DNA of 64,000 nucleotides from Caballeronia megalochromosomata (GTDB lineage: Bacteria; Pseudomonadota; Gammaproteobacteria; Burkholderiales; Burkholderiaceae), in assembly GCA_001580565.1 (NCBI GenBank), contig LRBF01000001.1, positions 25,853 through 89,852 of the forward strand, written 5' to 3'. The position numbers and the translations under genes are program-made. Positions 28,394 to 36,129 of this stretch are shown in pieces (within the stretch, counting starts at the first letter, position 1; each line of letters opens with the position of its first letter). The notes under the pieces were generated by a model, which saw only the letters and a list, made by a program, of their open reading frames with translations, was not told where the DNA came from and did no database searches.

Positions 28394-28469
28394 GGGACCA
28401 ATCGCTGGGGCCAGGGACGCGCCGCAACGGCTTCCTGACTGGCCGCGCCCTGGCACTAACGATGGTCCC
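28394..28469. repeat. Long imperfect inverted repeat in a divergent promoter region
   Basis: Left arm 28394-28423 begins GGGACCAATCG and ends GCCAGGGACGCGCC; right arm 28441-28469 begins GGCCGCGCCCTGGC and ends GATGGTCCC. The arms match over about 24 of 30 positions around a 17-nt loop. It lies between the divergent symporter operon and the FAD oxidoreductase gene. AGTGCCAG at 28384-28391 also pairs with CTGGCACT in the right arm. It could be a strong operator, an RNA stem in the oxidoreductase leader or a small mobile remnant. Confidence 0.6.
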
Positions 28470-28533
28470 GGCGTGGCTCTAAGCGGTGCGCGAAGTTCAG
28501 TGCAGTATGAGGGTACTTTCCAAGGAGTTATCG

Positions 28534-29967
28534 GTGGCTACTCTCGACTACGTTGCGCCGGCCTTTCGTGGCGCGTGCGCCCCATACGATCCGCTCTACG
28601 ACCCGCTCGTCTCGCCCATCGGCCGTCAGGCGATGGACTATGCGCCCACCTACTGGGTCGCGACCGCCGGTGAGCCGCCCGAGGACGACGGCCCCTTGCC
28701 CGGCGACGCCGACGTCGACGTATTGATAGTCGGCGCGGGATTCACCGGCCTTTCCACCGCGCTCTTTCTGGCGCGGGAGCATGGCATCCGCGCGACCGTC
28801 GTCGATGCGAACCGCACCGCGTGGGGCTGCACGAGCCGCAACGGCGGGCAGGGGCAGAACGCGAGCGGCCGTCTTTATCGCTCGCAATGGATCGAGCGCT
28901 GGGGCAAGCAGACGGCGCTCAAGCTCGACGCGGAAATCCGCGAAGGTTTCGACACGTTCAAGCAACTGATCGGCGAATTCGCGTGCGATCCGCAGCCGGG
29001 CGGGCATCTGTATATCGCGCATCGTGCGCGCAAGATGGACTTCCTCACGAACGAATGCAAGGTGATGCGCGATGTCTTCGGCTACGACGCGCGCATGTTG
29101 AGCGCGAAGGAAGTCGCGCAAACATACGTGGACGATCGCGAAAATTGCGGTGCGCTGCACGAACCCGATGGCATCGGCGTACATCCGCTCAAGCTCGCGT
29201 TCGGTTATATGCGCATGGCGCGCTCGCTCGGCGTGAAGGTGCATACGAGCACGCCCGTGATCGACGTCGAGACGATCCGCGGCGTGCATCATGTGCGCAC
29301 GCCGCGCGGCGTGATTCGCGCGAAGGCGGTGGCGTTCGCGACCGGCGGCTATACACGCAACGACATGCATCGCACGCTGTCCGCGAAGATCATGCCGATT
29401 CTTTCGAACTCGCTCGTCACGCGGCCGCTCACGCAGGAAGAGCTCGCATCGACCAACTTCCGCACGCACGAGGTCATCACCGATACGCGCACGCTGCGCT
29501 TTTACTATCGGCTGCTGCCGGACAACCGCGTGCAGATCGGCAGCCGCAGCGCGATCACGGGCGCGGATGCCGCGAACCCACGGCACATGGATGTGCTCAT
29601 CGAAGGCCTGCATCGCAAGTTCCCCTCGCTGAAGGGCATTCGCATCGATTACTCGTGGTGGGGCTGGGTCGATGTGAGTCACGACATGATGCCGCGCGTC
29701 GCGCAGCCCGATCCGCAGCAGAGCATCTTCTACGCAGTGGGATATGGCGGCAACGGCGTGTCCTTCTCCGCGCATGCGGGGCGGCGCATGGCCGAGCGCG
29801 TCGCGGGCAAGTGGCAACACAGCCGCGACGATCTGCCGATCTACGACTCCGCGCTCGAATATCCGAACGTGATGGGCATGGTGCGATGGAAAGGTTTCGC
29901 ACCGTTCCGTCGCGTCGGACAGCGATTTCTTTACCACAAGTATCTGGCGCAGGACGAGAAGCGCTGA
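28534..29967 (+). CDS. FAD-dependent oxidoreductase of the DAO/PuuB type
   Basis: A protein of 477 residues. The FAD-binding motif VDVLIVGAGFTGLSTALFLA lies near residue 50, preceded by the long N-terminal lead typical of gamma-glutamylputrescine oxidase-like enzymes (YDPLYDPLVSP, YAPTYW). GYGGNGVSFSAHAGRRMAE near residue 410 is the C-terminal FAD-site segment. Such enzymes oxidise amines or N-modified amino compounds to an aldehyde or imine. The start is a GTG at 28534 because AAGGAG lies 6 nt before it. It is followed by a SnoaL-like gene and an amino-acid permease, which points to uptake and oxidation of an amine. The substrate is unknown. Confidence 0.88.
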   Translation: MATLDYVAPAFRGACAPYDPLYDPLVSPIGRQAMDYAPTYWVATAGEPPEDDGPLPGDADVDVLIVGAGFTGLSTALFLAREHGIRATVVDANRTAWGCTSRNGGQGQNASGRLYRSQWIERWGKQTALKLDAEIREGFDTFKQLIGEFACDPQPGGHLYIAHRARKMDFLTNECKVMRDVFGYDARMLSAKEVAQTYVDDRENCGALHEPDGIGVHPLKLAFGYMRMARSLGVKVHTSTPVIDVETIRGVHHVRTPRGVIRAKAVAFATGGYTRNDMHRTLSAKIMPILSNSLVTRPLTQEELASTNFRTHEVITDTRTLRFYYRLLPDNRVQIGSRSAITGADAANPRHMDVLIEGLHRKFPSLKGIRIDYSWWGWVDVSHDMMPRVAQPDPQQSIFYAVGYGGNGVSFSAHAGRRMAERVAGKWQHSRDDLPIYDSALEYPNVMGMVRWKGFAPFRRVGQRFLYHKYLAQDEKR

Positions 29968-30009
29968 AACCCGTTCAAACCTTTCGCAACGCACTGAAAA
30001 TATCGACAC

Positions 30010-30399
30010 ATGAGCACTCAAACGAATCAGGATTACATCCGCTTGCTGGAGTCCTTCAACGATGCGTGGAATCGCCACGACATCGATGCCTTGATGAACT
30101 GCATGGCGGAAGAATGCGTCTTTCACGGCGTGGCCGGACCCGATGCGCTGGGCCGCACCTTCAGGGGCCGCGACGAAGTGCGCAAGGGCTTCGCGCTCGC
30201 GTGGGAAACTTTCCCCGACGCATCGTGGAAGGACGGTGAACACTTCGTGAGCGGCGAGCGCGGTGTATCGGAATCGACGTTTTGCGGCACGAAAGCGGAC
30301 GGCTCGCGCGTCGAGGCCCGCATGGTGGATGTCTTCACCTTCAGCGAGGGCAGGATTGCCGTCAAGAACGCGTATCGCAAGGACCGCCCGGCACTCTGA
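30010..30399 (+). CDS. SnoaL-like (NTF2-fold) protein
   Basis: A protein of 129 residues with the compact alpha+beta-barrel pattern of the SnoaL/NTF2 superfamily: LLESFNDAWNRHDIDALMNCM at the start, the conserved FRGRDEVRKGFA in the middle and VDVFTFSEGRIAVKNAYRK at the end. Members are small cyclases, isomerases or binding proteins, and function cannot be read from the fold. It lies between the oxidoreductase and the permease and probably acts on a product of the former. No strong ribosome binding site is seen. Confidence 0.8.
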   Translation: MSTQTNQDYIRLLESFNDAWNRHDIDALMNCMAEECVFHGVAGPDALGRTFRGRDEVRKGFALAWETFPDASWKDGEHFVSGERGVSESTFCGTKADGSRVEARMVDVFTFSEGRIAVKNAYRKDRPAL

Positions 30400-30504
30400 A
30401 GAATGCAGGAGACCGTCATCGCATGACTGAATGAAATGACTCGACTCGCTGGCAATGAACCGGCGAGCGAGCCTTGAATCGATACAAGCAAAGCAGGAGA
30501 CGAC

Positions 30505-31944
30505 ATGCAATCGAACACGGATCAAGGCGATCTCAAGTGTGGCCTCAAGCAGCGCCACATGACGATGATCGCGCTGGGCGGCGTCATAGGCGCCGGACTT
30601 TTCGTCGGTAGCGGTGTGGTGATCCAGCAGGCCGGACCCGCCGCGATTCTCTCGTTCCTCATCACAGGCGGTCTCGTGGTCCTCGTCATGCGCATGCTCG
30701 GCGAGATGGCCTGCGCGATGCCCACCGTCGGCTCGTTCTATGAATATGCGCGCCTCGCCTTCAGGACGCAGCGCGGGCCGGGCCGTCTCGCCGGCTTTCT
30801 GACAGGCTGGATGTACTGGTACTTCTGGGTCATCGTGATCGCGCTCGAAGCGGTCGCGGGCGCAAAGCTCGTGCAGTTCTGGATACCCGATGTGCCTGCG
30901 TGGATCATCAGTCTCGTGCTGCTCGTCGTGCTTACGCTGACCAACCTCATTTCAGTGGGCAGTTACGGCGAGTTCGAGTTCTGGTTCTCGTCGATCAAGG
31001 TCGGCGCGATCATCGTGTTCCTGTTCCTCGGCGGCCTGTATGTATGCGGTTTCTGGCCCGCATCGATGCACACGACCGACGTCGCCACGACCTTCCTCGG
31101 ACACGGCGGGTTCATGCCCAAAGGCATCGGACCAGTGATGACGGGCGCGGTGGCCGCGACTGGTTTCTACTTCGGCGCGGAGATCGTCACGATCGCGGCG
31201 GCCGAAGCGAAGGAGCCCGCCAAGGCCGTCGCAAAGGCGACCAATTCGGTCATCACGCGCGTGCTGGTGTTCTATGTTGGGTCGGTGGCGCTCGTCGTCG
31301 CGCTGGTGCCGTGGAATTCGCATCAGATGGCAACGCCCTACGTGAGCGCGCTCGAAGTGATGGGCATGCCCGCCGCCGCCAACGTGATGAACGCGATCGT
31401 GCTCACCGCGGTGCTGTCCGCGCTCAATTCGGGCCTGTATGCGGCATCGCGCATGCTGTTCGCATTGACGCGTCACGGCGATGCGCCGCTCGGTCTCGCG
31501 AAGGTCAACAAGCGCGGCGTGCCGGTGCGCGCCATCCTGCTCGGCACGGTGTTCGGCTATGTGTCCGTGGTGATGTCCTACATCTCGCCGGATACGGTGT
31601 TCGCGTTTCTCGTCAATTCGTATGGCACGGTGGCGATCTTCGTGTACCTGCTGATCGCGTTCTCGCAACTCCGTCTGCGCGCTCGGATGACGAGCTTCGA
31701 AGCCAACGATCTGCGCGTGCGCATGTGGGGATTTCCCTATCTCACCTGGCTCGCGATCTTCGGCATGGCCGCGATCCTCGTCGCGATGGCCTTCATCCCG
31801 GATCAGCGCAAGCCGCTGTGGCTGGGTGTCGCGAGCCTCGGCATTCTGATCGTCGCGTATATGGTGTTCAAGCGCGGCCGCAAGGAAGCCGAGATTGAAG
31901 ACGACGCGCATTCGACCCAGCATCTGCAAACGGTCGAACGATAA
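30505..31944 (+). CDS. Amino-acid permease (APC superfamily, GABA/aromatic type)
   Basis: A protein of 479 residues with about 12 membrane segments. The N-terminal LGGVIGAGLFVGSG near residue 30 is the substrate-binding glycine-rich turn of APC transporters, and MLGEMACAMPTVGSFYEYAR follows near residue 70. AGGAG precedes the ATG. It is the third gene of the oxidoreductase set and probably imports its substrate or a precursor by proton symport. A 12-bp perfect hairpin ends the transcript. Confidence 0.92.
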   Translation: MQSNTDQGDLKCGLKQRHMTMIALGGVIGAGLFVGSGVVIQQAGPAAILSFLITGGLVVLVMRMLGEMACAMPTVGSFYEYARLAFRTQRGPGRLAGFLTGWMYWYFWVIVIALEAVAGAKLVQFWIPDVPAWIISLVLLVVLTLTNLISVGSYGEFEFWFSSIKVGAIIVFLFLGGLYVCGFWPASMHTTDVATTFLGHGGFMPKGIGPVMTGAVAATGFYFGAEIVTIAAAEAKEPAKAVAKATNSVITRVLVFYVGSVALVVALVPWNSHQMATPYVSALEVMGMPAAANVMNAIVLTAVLSALNSGLYAASRMLFALTRHGDAPLGLAKVNKRGVPVRAILLGTVFGYVSVVMSYISPDTVFAFLVNSYGTVAIFVYLLIAFSQLRLRARMTSFEANDLRVRMWGFPYLTWLAIFGMAAILVAMAFIPDQRKPLWLGVASLGILIVAYMVFKRGRKEAEIEDDAHSTQHLQTVER

Positions 31945-31958
31945 GCAGCGCGAGACGG

Positions 31959-31988
31959 CGGCCGGTTTGCTGCATTGCAAACCGGCCG
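31959..31988. terminator. Bidirectional terminator between permease and IclR gene
   Basis: A perfect 12-bp stem (CGGCCGGTTTGC/GCAAACCGGCCG) with a TGCATT loop fills the gap between two convergent genes. The T-rich tail is weak on both sides (TTCATT on the plus strand), but the stem is very stable. Confidence 0.65.
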
Positions 31989-31989
31989 T

Positions 31990-32751
31990 TCATTCCTTGA
32001 ACGTTTTGGCGGTTTCCTCGGCGGTGCGGCGCAGATCGGGCTCGAATGCGAGCAGTTGATCCAGCGCGACGCGTCCGACCGGCGCCTGAATCGCAATCGC
32101 CGCGCACGCGCGATTGCGGTCGAGCATCACCGGCACTGCAATCGCGACGAGTCCCTGCAAGTGCTCCTGATTGTTGATGGCGAGCATGCGGCGGCGCGTC
32201 AACGCGAGTTCGCGGCGCAAGGCATCGCGATCGGTGATGGTTCGCTCCGAGTACGAGCGCAGCGGCAGACGCTCGATCATCCGCTCGCGCCGTTCCTTCG
32301 GCAGAAAGCTGAGCAGCAGCTTGCCGCTTGCCGAGCAATGCAGCGGCACATGCGAGCCCGGCTGCAAATGCATGCGCAACGGCCAGCCGGTCTCGACGCG
32401 ATCCACATAGACAACGTCGTTACCCGCGAGCATCGTCAGATTGCAGGTTTCGCCGACACGCGAGACGAGCTGTTCCAGGAGCGCATGACGCGCCGCAGCG
32501 GGGCCGGCATGCATCAGCACGTTGATGGCGAGCGTGCGCACGCGCGCCGAGCATTCGTAGAGCTTGTCGCTCGCGCCGCGCGTGACGAGCCATGCGTCCA
32601 TCAGTTGCACGAGGATGCGATGCACGGTCTGCTTGGGCAGGCCCAGCGCATCGACGAGCTCGGTCATGGAAAGCGGGCGATTCGCTTCGGCGAGCGTTTC
32701 GAGCACCCGGAACGCGCGCACGGCGGCGGCATTCGATTGATTCGACGTCAC
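31990..32751 (-). CDS. sauR: IclR-family regulator at the sauR position
   Basis: A protein of 253 residues: winged helix with MTELVDALGLPKQTVHRILVQL (residues about 28-50), effector domain with GETCNLTML, YVDRVETGWPLRMHL and CSASGKLLLSFL. The start is a GTG at 32751 with GAGAGG before it; the open frame continues upstream only as the shadow of sauS. It is divergent from sauSTU, as expected for the regulator of a sulfoacetate locus, and the spacer between them holds strong inverted repeats. The symbol is given by position; the inducer, perhaps sulfoacetate, is inferred. Confidence 0.88.
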   Translation of the reverse strand: MTSNQSNAAAVRAFRVLETLAEANRPLSMTELVDALGLPKQTVHRILVQLMDAWLVTRGASDKLYECSARVRTLAINVLMHAGPAAARHALLEQLVSRVGETCNLTMLAGNDVVYVDRVETGWPLRMHLQPGSHVPLHCSASGKLLLSFLPKERRERMIERLPLRSYSERTITDRDALRRELALTRRRMLAINNQEHLQGLVAIAVPVMLDRNRACAAIAIQAPVGRVALDQLLAFEPDLRRTAEETAKTFKE

Positions 32752-32808
32752 GTTGCCTCTCTCCGTCTGCTTACTTTGCGGTTGTATTTCATTGTGCGTC
32801 GAAAACAC

Positions 32809-32843
32809 CAGTTTTCGGGACTCTGGAAAGTCCCGAAAAACTG
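32809..32843. promoter_or_regulatory. Inverted repeat between sauR and sauS
   Basis: CAGTTTTCGGGACT and AGTCCCGAAAAACTG face each other around CTGGAA; one arm has one extra base. A related palindrome, GTCCGGAAAACGGGAC, lies at 32879-32894, closer to sauS. The repeated GTCCsGAAAA unit suggests two or three binding sites for the divergent IclR protein. Confidence 0.6.
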
Positions 32844-32961
32844 AATTTCCGATGCTGGCGATTTCGCTGCATGCGTTAGTCCGGAAAACGGGACCGTGCG
32901 ACGGACGCGGCTGACTAGATTGGAAAGCATCGCCAATCTTCCAACAGCCGAGGTTTATCGC

Positions 32962-34425
32962 ATGAATCACATGGCAAGCGGCGCAACGCTCGCGCGTTCT
33001 CGCGAGAACGCGCCGGACACACAGCAACCCGATGTGGAGCAGGTCGTCGCCGCGCTCGTGGCGCGTGGGCGCGCCGCGCAACGACGCTTCGAACAGGCGG
33101 GGCAGGAGACACTCGATATCGCCGCCGCAGCTGCCGCATGGGCGATCATGGAGCCGCAGCGCAACCGGCTGCTGGCCGAGCTGGCCGTGCGTGACACGGG
33201 CCTCGGCAACGCGGACGACAAGTTCCGCAAGAACCATCGCAAGACGCTCGGTCTTCTGCGCGATCTTCACGGCGTCGCGACGACGGGCGTGATTGCGCGC
33301 GACGAGCAACACGGCATCGTCGAGATTGCGCGCGCGGTCGGCGTGGTGGCGGCGATCACGCCATCGACGAATCCGGCTGCGACGCCCGCGAACAAGATCA
33401 TCAACGCGCTCAAGTGCGGCAACGCGGTCATCGTCGCGCCTTCGCCGAAGGGCTATGCGTCGTGCGCGATGCTCATCGGCTTCATTCACGCGGAGTTCGC
33501 GAAGGCGGGTCTCGATCCCGATCTCGTGCAGATGTTGCCGCATCCGATCGGCAAGGCGGCGACCGCCGCGCTGATGCGGCTCGCCGATCTGGTCGTCGCG
33601 ACCGGCTCGCAGGCCAATGTGCGCATGGCCTATACGAGCGGCACGCCGGCCTTCGGCGTGGGCGCGGGCAATGTCGCCTCCATCGTCACGGCGAACGCGA
33701 ATCCCGATGATGCGGCGCGCAAGATCGCGGTGTCCAAGACGTTCGACAACGCGACGAGCTGCTCGTCGGAGAACAGCGTCGTGATCGAGGACGTCATCTA
33801 CGCGCGCATGCTCGATGCATTGACGATGCAAGGCGGCGTGCTGCTCGACGCCGCGCAGAAGGCGAAATTGCAGGCGGCGATGTGGCACGACGGCAAGCTC
33901 TCGGCGCGCTGCACGGCTCGTGCGGCAGCGGTGATCGCACGCGAAGCGGGCCTCGACGATATCGCCGCGCGCGACCCGAAATTCCTGATGGTCGAAGAGA
34001 CCGGCTACGGACCCGATTTTCCCTTCTCCGGCGAGAAGCTCTCGCCCGTGCTGACGGTCTATCGCGCGCGCGATATCGGCGCGGCCATCGACATCGTGCG
34101 CGGCATCTACGGCTACATGGGCGCGGGCCATTCGGTCGGCGTGCACGGCGCGAACGATGCGCTCGCCGTCACGCTCGGCACGCAATTGCCTGTAGCGCGC
34201 GTGATCGTCGATCAGGCGCATTGCCTCGCGACCGGCGGCAATTTCGACAACGGCCTGCCGTTCTCGCTCTCGATGGGATGCGGCACATGGGGCGGAAATA
34301 ATTTCTCGTCGAACCTCGGCTATCGGCAATACCTGAACGTCACGCGCGTCGCGTACCGAATCGAAGAGCGCGTGCCGGAAGTCGACGCGCTGCTCGGCGA
34401 CTATTTCCGGAGGGTCGGACGATGA
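32962..34425 (+). CDS. sauS: Acylating sulfoacetaldehyde dehydrogenase
   Basis: A protein of 487 residues of the CoA-acylating aldehyde dehydrogenase type. It has the cofactor-site ITPSTNPAATPANKIINALKCGNAV near residue 130 and the catalytic cysteine in FDNATSCSSENSVV near residue 265. In the sulfoacetate pathway this enzyme reduces sulfoacetyl-CoA to sulfoacetaldehyde with NADPH. The assignment over acetaldehyde or succinate semialdehyde relatives rests on the following CoA ligase and MFS importer, the sauSTU order, and xsc/pta elsewhere in the window. The ATG at 32962 is preferred; the stop overlaps the ligase start (ATGA). Confidence 0.87.
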   Translation: MNHMASGATLARSRENAPDTQQPDVEQVVAALVARGRAAQRRFEQAGQETLDIAAAAAAWAIMEPQRNRLLAELAVRDTGLGNADDKFRKNHRKTLGLLRDLHGVATTGVIARDEQHGIVEIARAVGVVAAITPSTNPAATPANKIINALKCGNAVIVAPSPKGYASCAMLIGFIHAEFAKAGLDPDLVQMLPHPIGKAATAALMRLADLVVATGSQANVRMAYTSGTPAFGVGAGNVASIVTANANPDDAARKIAVSKTFDNATSCSSENSVVIEDVIYARMLDALTMQGGVLLDAAQKAKLQAAMWHDGKLSARCTARAAAVIAREAGLDDIAARDPKFLMVEETGYGPDFPFSGEKLSPVLTVYRARDIGAAIDIVRGIYGYMGAGHSVGVHGANDALAVTLGTQLPVARVIVDQAHCLATGGNFDNGLPFSLSMGCGTWGGNNFSSNLGYRQYLNVTRVAYRIEERVPEVDALLGDYFRRVGR

Positions 34426-36059
34426 GCGCGTTGCCCGATCGAATCGTTTCACCCGGCCGGCTTTCGTTCGATGCGTCGACGTTGCGCGCATTGATCGATG
34501 CGCGCGCGCAGCACGCGCCCGACAAGCCGTTCCTGCTCTCCACCGAAGACGACGATGTACTGACGTTCGGCGCTTTGCGCGATGACTGCATCGCGCTCGA
34601 AGCACGCTTCAGGGCGGCAGGCCTCAATCCGGGCGATGTCGTGTCCGTCTTCATGGGCAATGGCATCCAGACCGCGCGTCTGCTGCTCGCGGCGATGTAC
34701 AGCGGCCTGGTCGCCAATCCGCTGAATCTGCTGTGCCAGCCTTCGCAGGTGCGCTACATCGTCGAGCATTCGGATACGCGCACGATCTTCGTCGCGGACG
34801 ATACGCACGACACGATCGTCGAAGCGATCGATGCCTTGCATGGCGAAGGCATGGCGCGCGAGATCGCGGTGGTGCGCACGTCGCCGGATGCAAAGGCACT
34901 GCCCGATATCCCGACCCTTCCCGCGCGCGTGATTCCGCTCGTACGCGACGAAACGCCCGGGACGCATATCGTGACGAGCGACGCGTGCGCGATGGATCCC
35001 GGCGATACCGCGCTGCTCATGTACACGTCGGGCACCACGGGTGCGCCCAAGGGCGTGCTGCTGAGTCATCGGAACCTGCTGGCGAACATGCGCAATATCA
35101 GCGCGGAGCATCGCCTGTCCGACGATGATCGCGTGCTCGTGTCGCTGCCGCTCTATCACATCAACGGTCTCGTCGTTGCGCTTCTGACGCCGCTCTGGCA
35201 CGGCGGCTCGGCGGTGATGACGCCGCGCTTTTCCGCGCGCACGTTCTGGCGCGAGGCATCGCAGTCGGGATGCACGTGGATCAACGTGGTGCCGACCATC
35301 GTCGCTTATTTGCTGAACGCCGAGGGCGCGCAAGACTGCGATCTTTCCGCGCTGAAGTTTTGCCGCAGCGCGTCGGCGGCGCTTCCGGCCGATCATCATC
35401 GTGCGTTCGAGGCGCGTTTTGGCATCGGCGTCATCGAAACGATGGGGATGACGGAGACCGCCGCGCCATTATTCAGTAATCCATATGATAAGACGATGAG
35501 AAGACTCGGCAGCATCGGTCTGCCATCGGGCGGCGAAGCGAAGATCGTCGATCTCGACGGGCGCGAGTGCGCGCCGCATGAAACCGGCGAGCTCGTGCTG
35601 CGCGGCGAGCAACTGATGAGCGGCTACTACAAGCGCCCGGAAGAAACGCGCAACGCGTTCACCGCCGACGGCTGGCTGCGCACCGGCGATCTCGGCTACT
35701 GCGACGAGGCGGGCTTCTTCTACATCAACGGGCGCGCGAAGGAGTTGATCATCAAGGGCGGCGAGAACATCGCGCCGCGCGAGATCGACGAAGCGCTCCT
35801 GCGTCACCCCGGCGTGCTCGAAGCGGCCGCGGTCGGCGTGCCCGATCCGGCTTACGGGCAGGACATCGTCGCGTACATCGTGCCGGTCGGCGGCGCGGCC
35901 TCGCTCGATGTGGCGGAACTGCGCGCGCATTGCCTGCGCGAACTCGGTCGCTACAAGACGCCGCGCGAATTCCGCTTCACTGATGCATTGCCGCGCGGCC
36001 CGTCAGGCAAGGTGCAGCGCCTGAAGCTCGTGCAGAATCCGCAGCCCGCAGCGGGGTGA
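34422..36059 (+). CDS. sauT: Sulfoacetate-CoA ligase (AMP-forming)
   Basis: A protein of 545 residues of the acyl-adenylate family. The phosphate-binding MYTSGTTGAPKGVLLSHRN lies near residue 200, the adenine-site MGMTETAAPLF near residue 345, and the hinge/C-terminal domain shows GWLRTGDLGYCDEAGFFYINGRAKELI near residue 420 and the catalytic lysine in GPSGKVQRLKL near the end. It would activate sulfoacetate to sulfoacetyl-CoA with ATP. The neighbours on both sides fit the sauSTU order; on sequence alone it could activate another short acid. Confidence 0.87.
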   Translation: MSALPDRIVSPGRLSFDASTLRALIDARAQHAPDKPFLLSTEDDDVLTFGALRDDCIALEARFRAAGLNPGDVVSVFMGNGIQTARLLLAAMYSGLVANPLNLLCQPSQVRYIVEHSDTRTIFVADDTHDTIVEAIDALHGEGMAREIAVVRTSPDAKALPDIPTLPARVIPLVRDETPGTHIVTSDACAMDPGDTALLMYTSGTTGAPKGVLLSHRNLLANMRNISAEHRLSDDDRVLVSLPLYHINGLVVALLTPLWHGGSAVMTPRFSARTFWREASQSGCTWINVVPTIVAYLLNAEGAQDCDLSALKFCRSASAALPADHHRAFEARFGIGVIETMGMTETAAPLFSNPYDKTMRRLGSIGLPSGGEAKIVDLDGRECAPHETGELVLRGEQLMSGYYKRPEETRNAFTADGWLRTGDLGYCDEAGFFYINGRAKELIIKGGENIAPREIDEALLRHPGVLEAAAVGVPDPAYGQDIVAYIVPVGGAASLDVAELRAHCLRELGRYKTPREFRFTDALPRGPSGKVQRLKLVQNPQPAAG

Positions 36060-36129
36060 ACGGAAGCGGCAGACGCGGATTCACGCACTCGACTAGACAT
36101 TCCACATCAGATGGACTGAAGGAGACACT

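Noticed and set aside
28534..29967. FAD oxidoreductase as a taurine dehydrogenase linked to xsc
   Set aside because: Its N-terminal lead and FAD segments fit the gamma-glutamylputrescine oxidase-like group, and no tauX or taurine importer is beside it.
28528..30558. A 676-codon minus-strand frame opposite the FAD oxidoreductase
   Set aside because: Antisense shadow of the oxidoreductase and SnoaL genes, with no motifs.
32752..34605. Upstream extension of the IclR frame to 871 codons
   Set aside because: The part above 32751 is the reverse of sauS and sauT. The IclR fold begins at the GTG with a good ribosome binding site.
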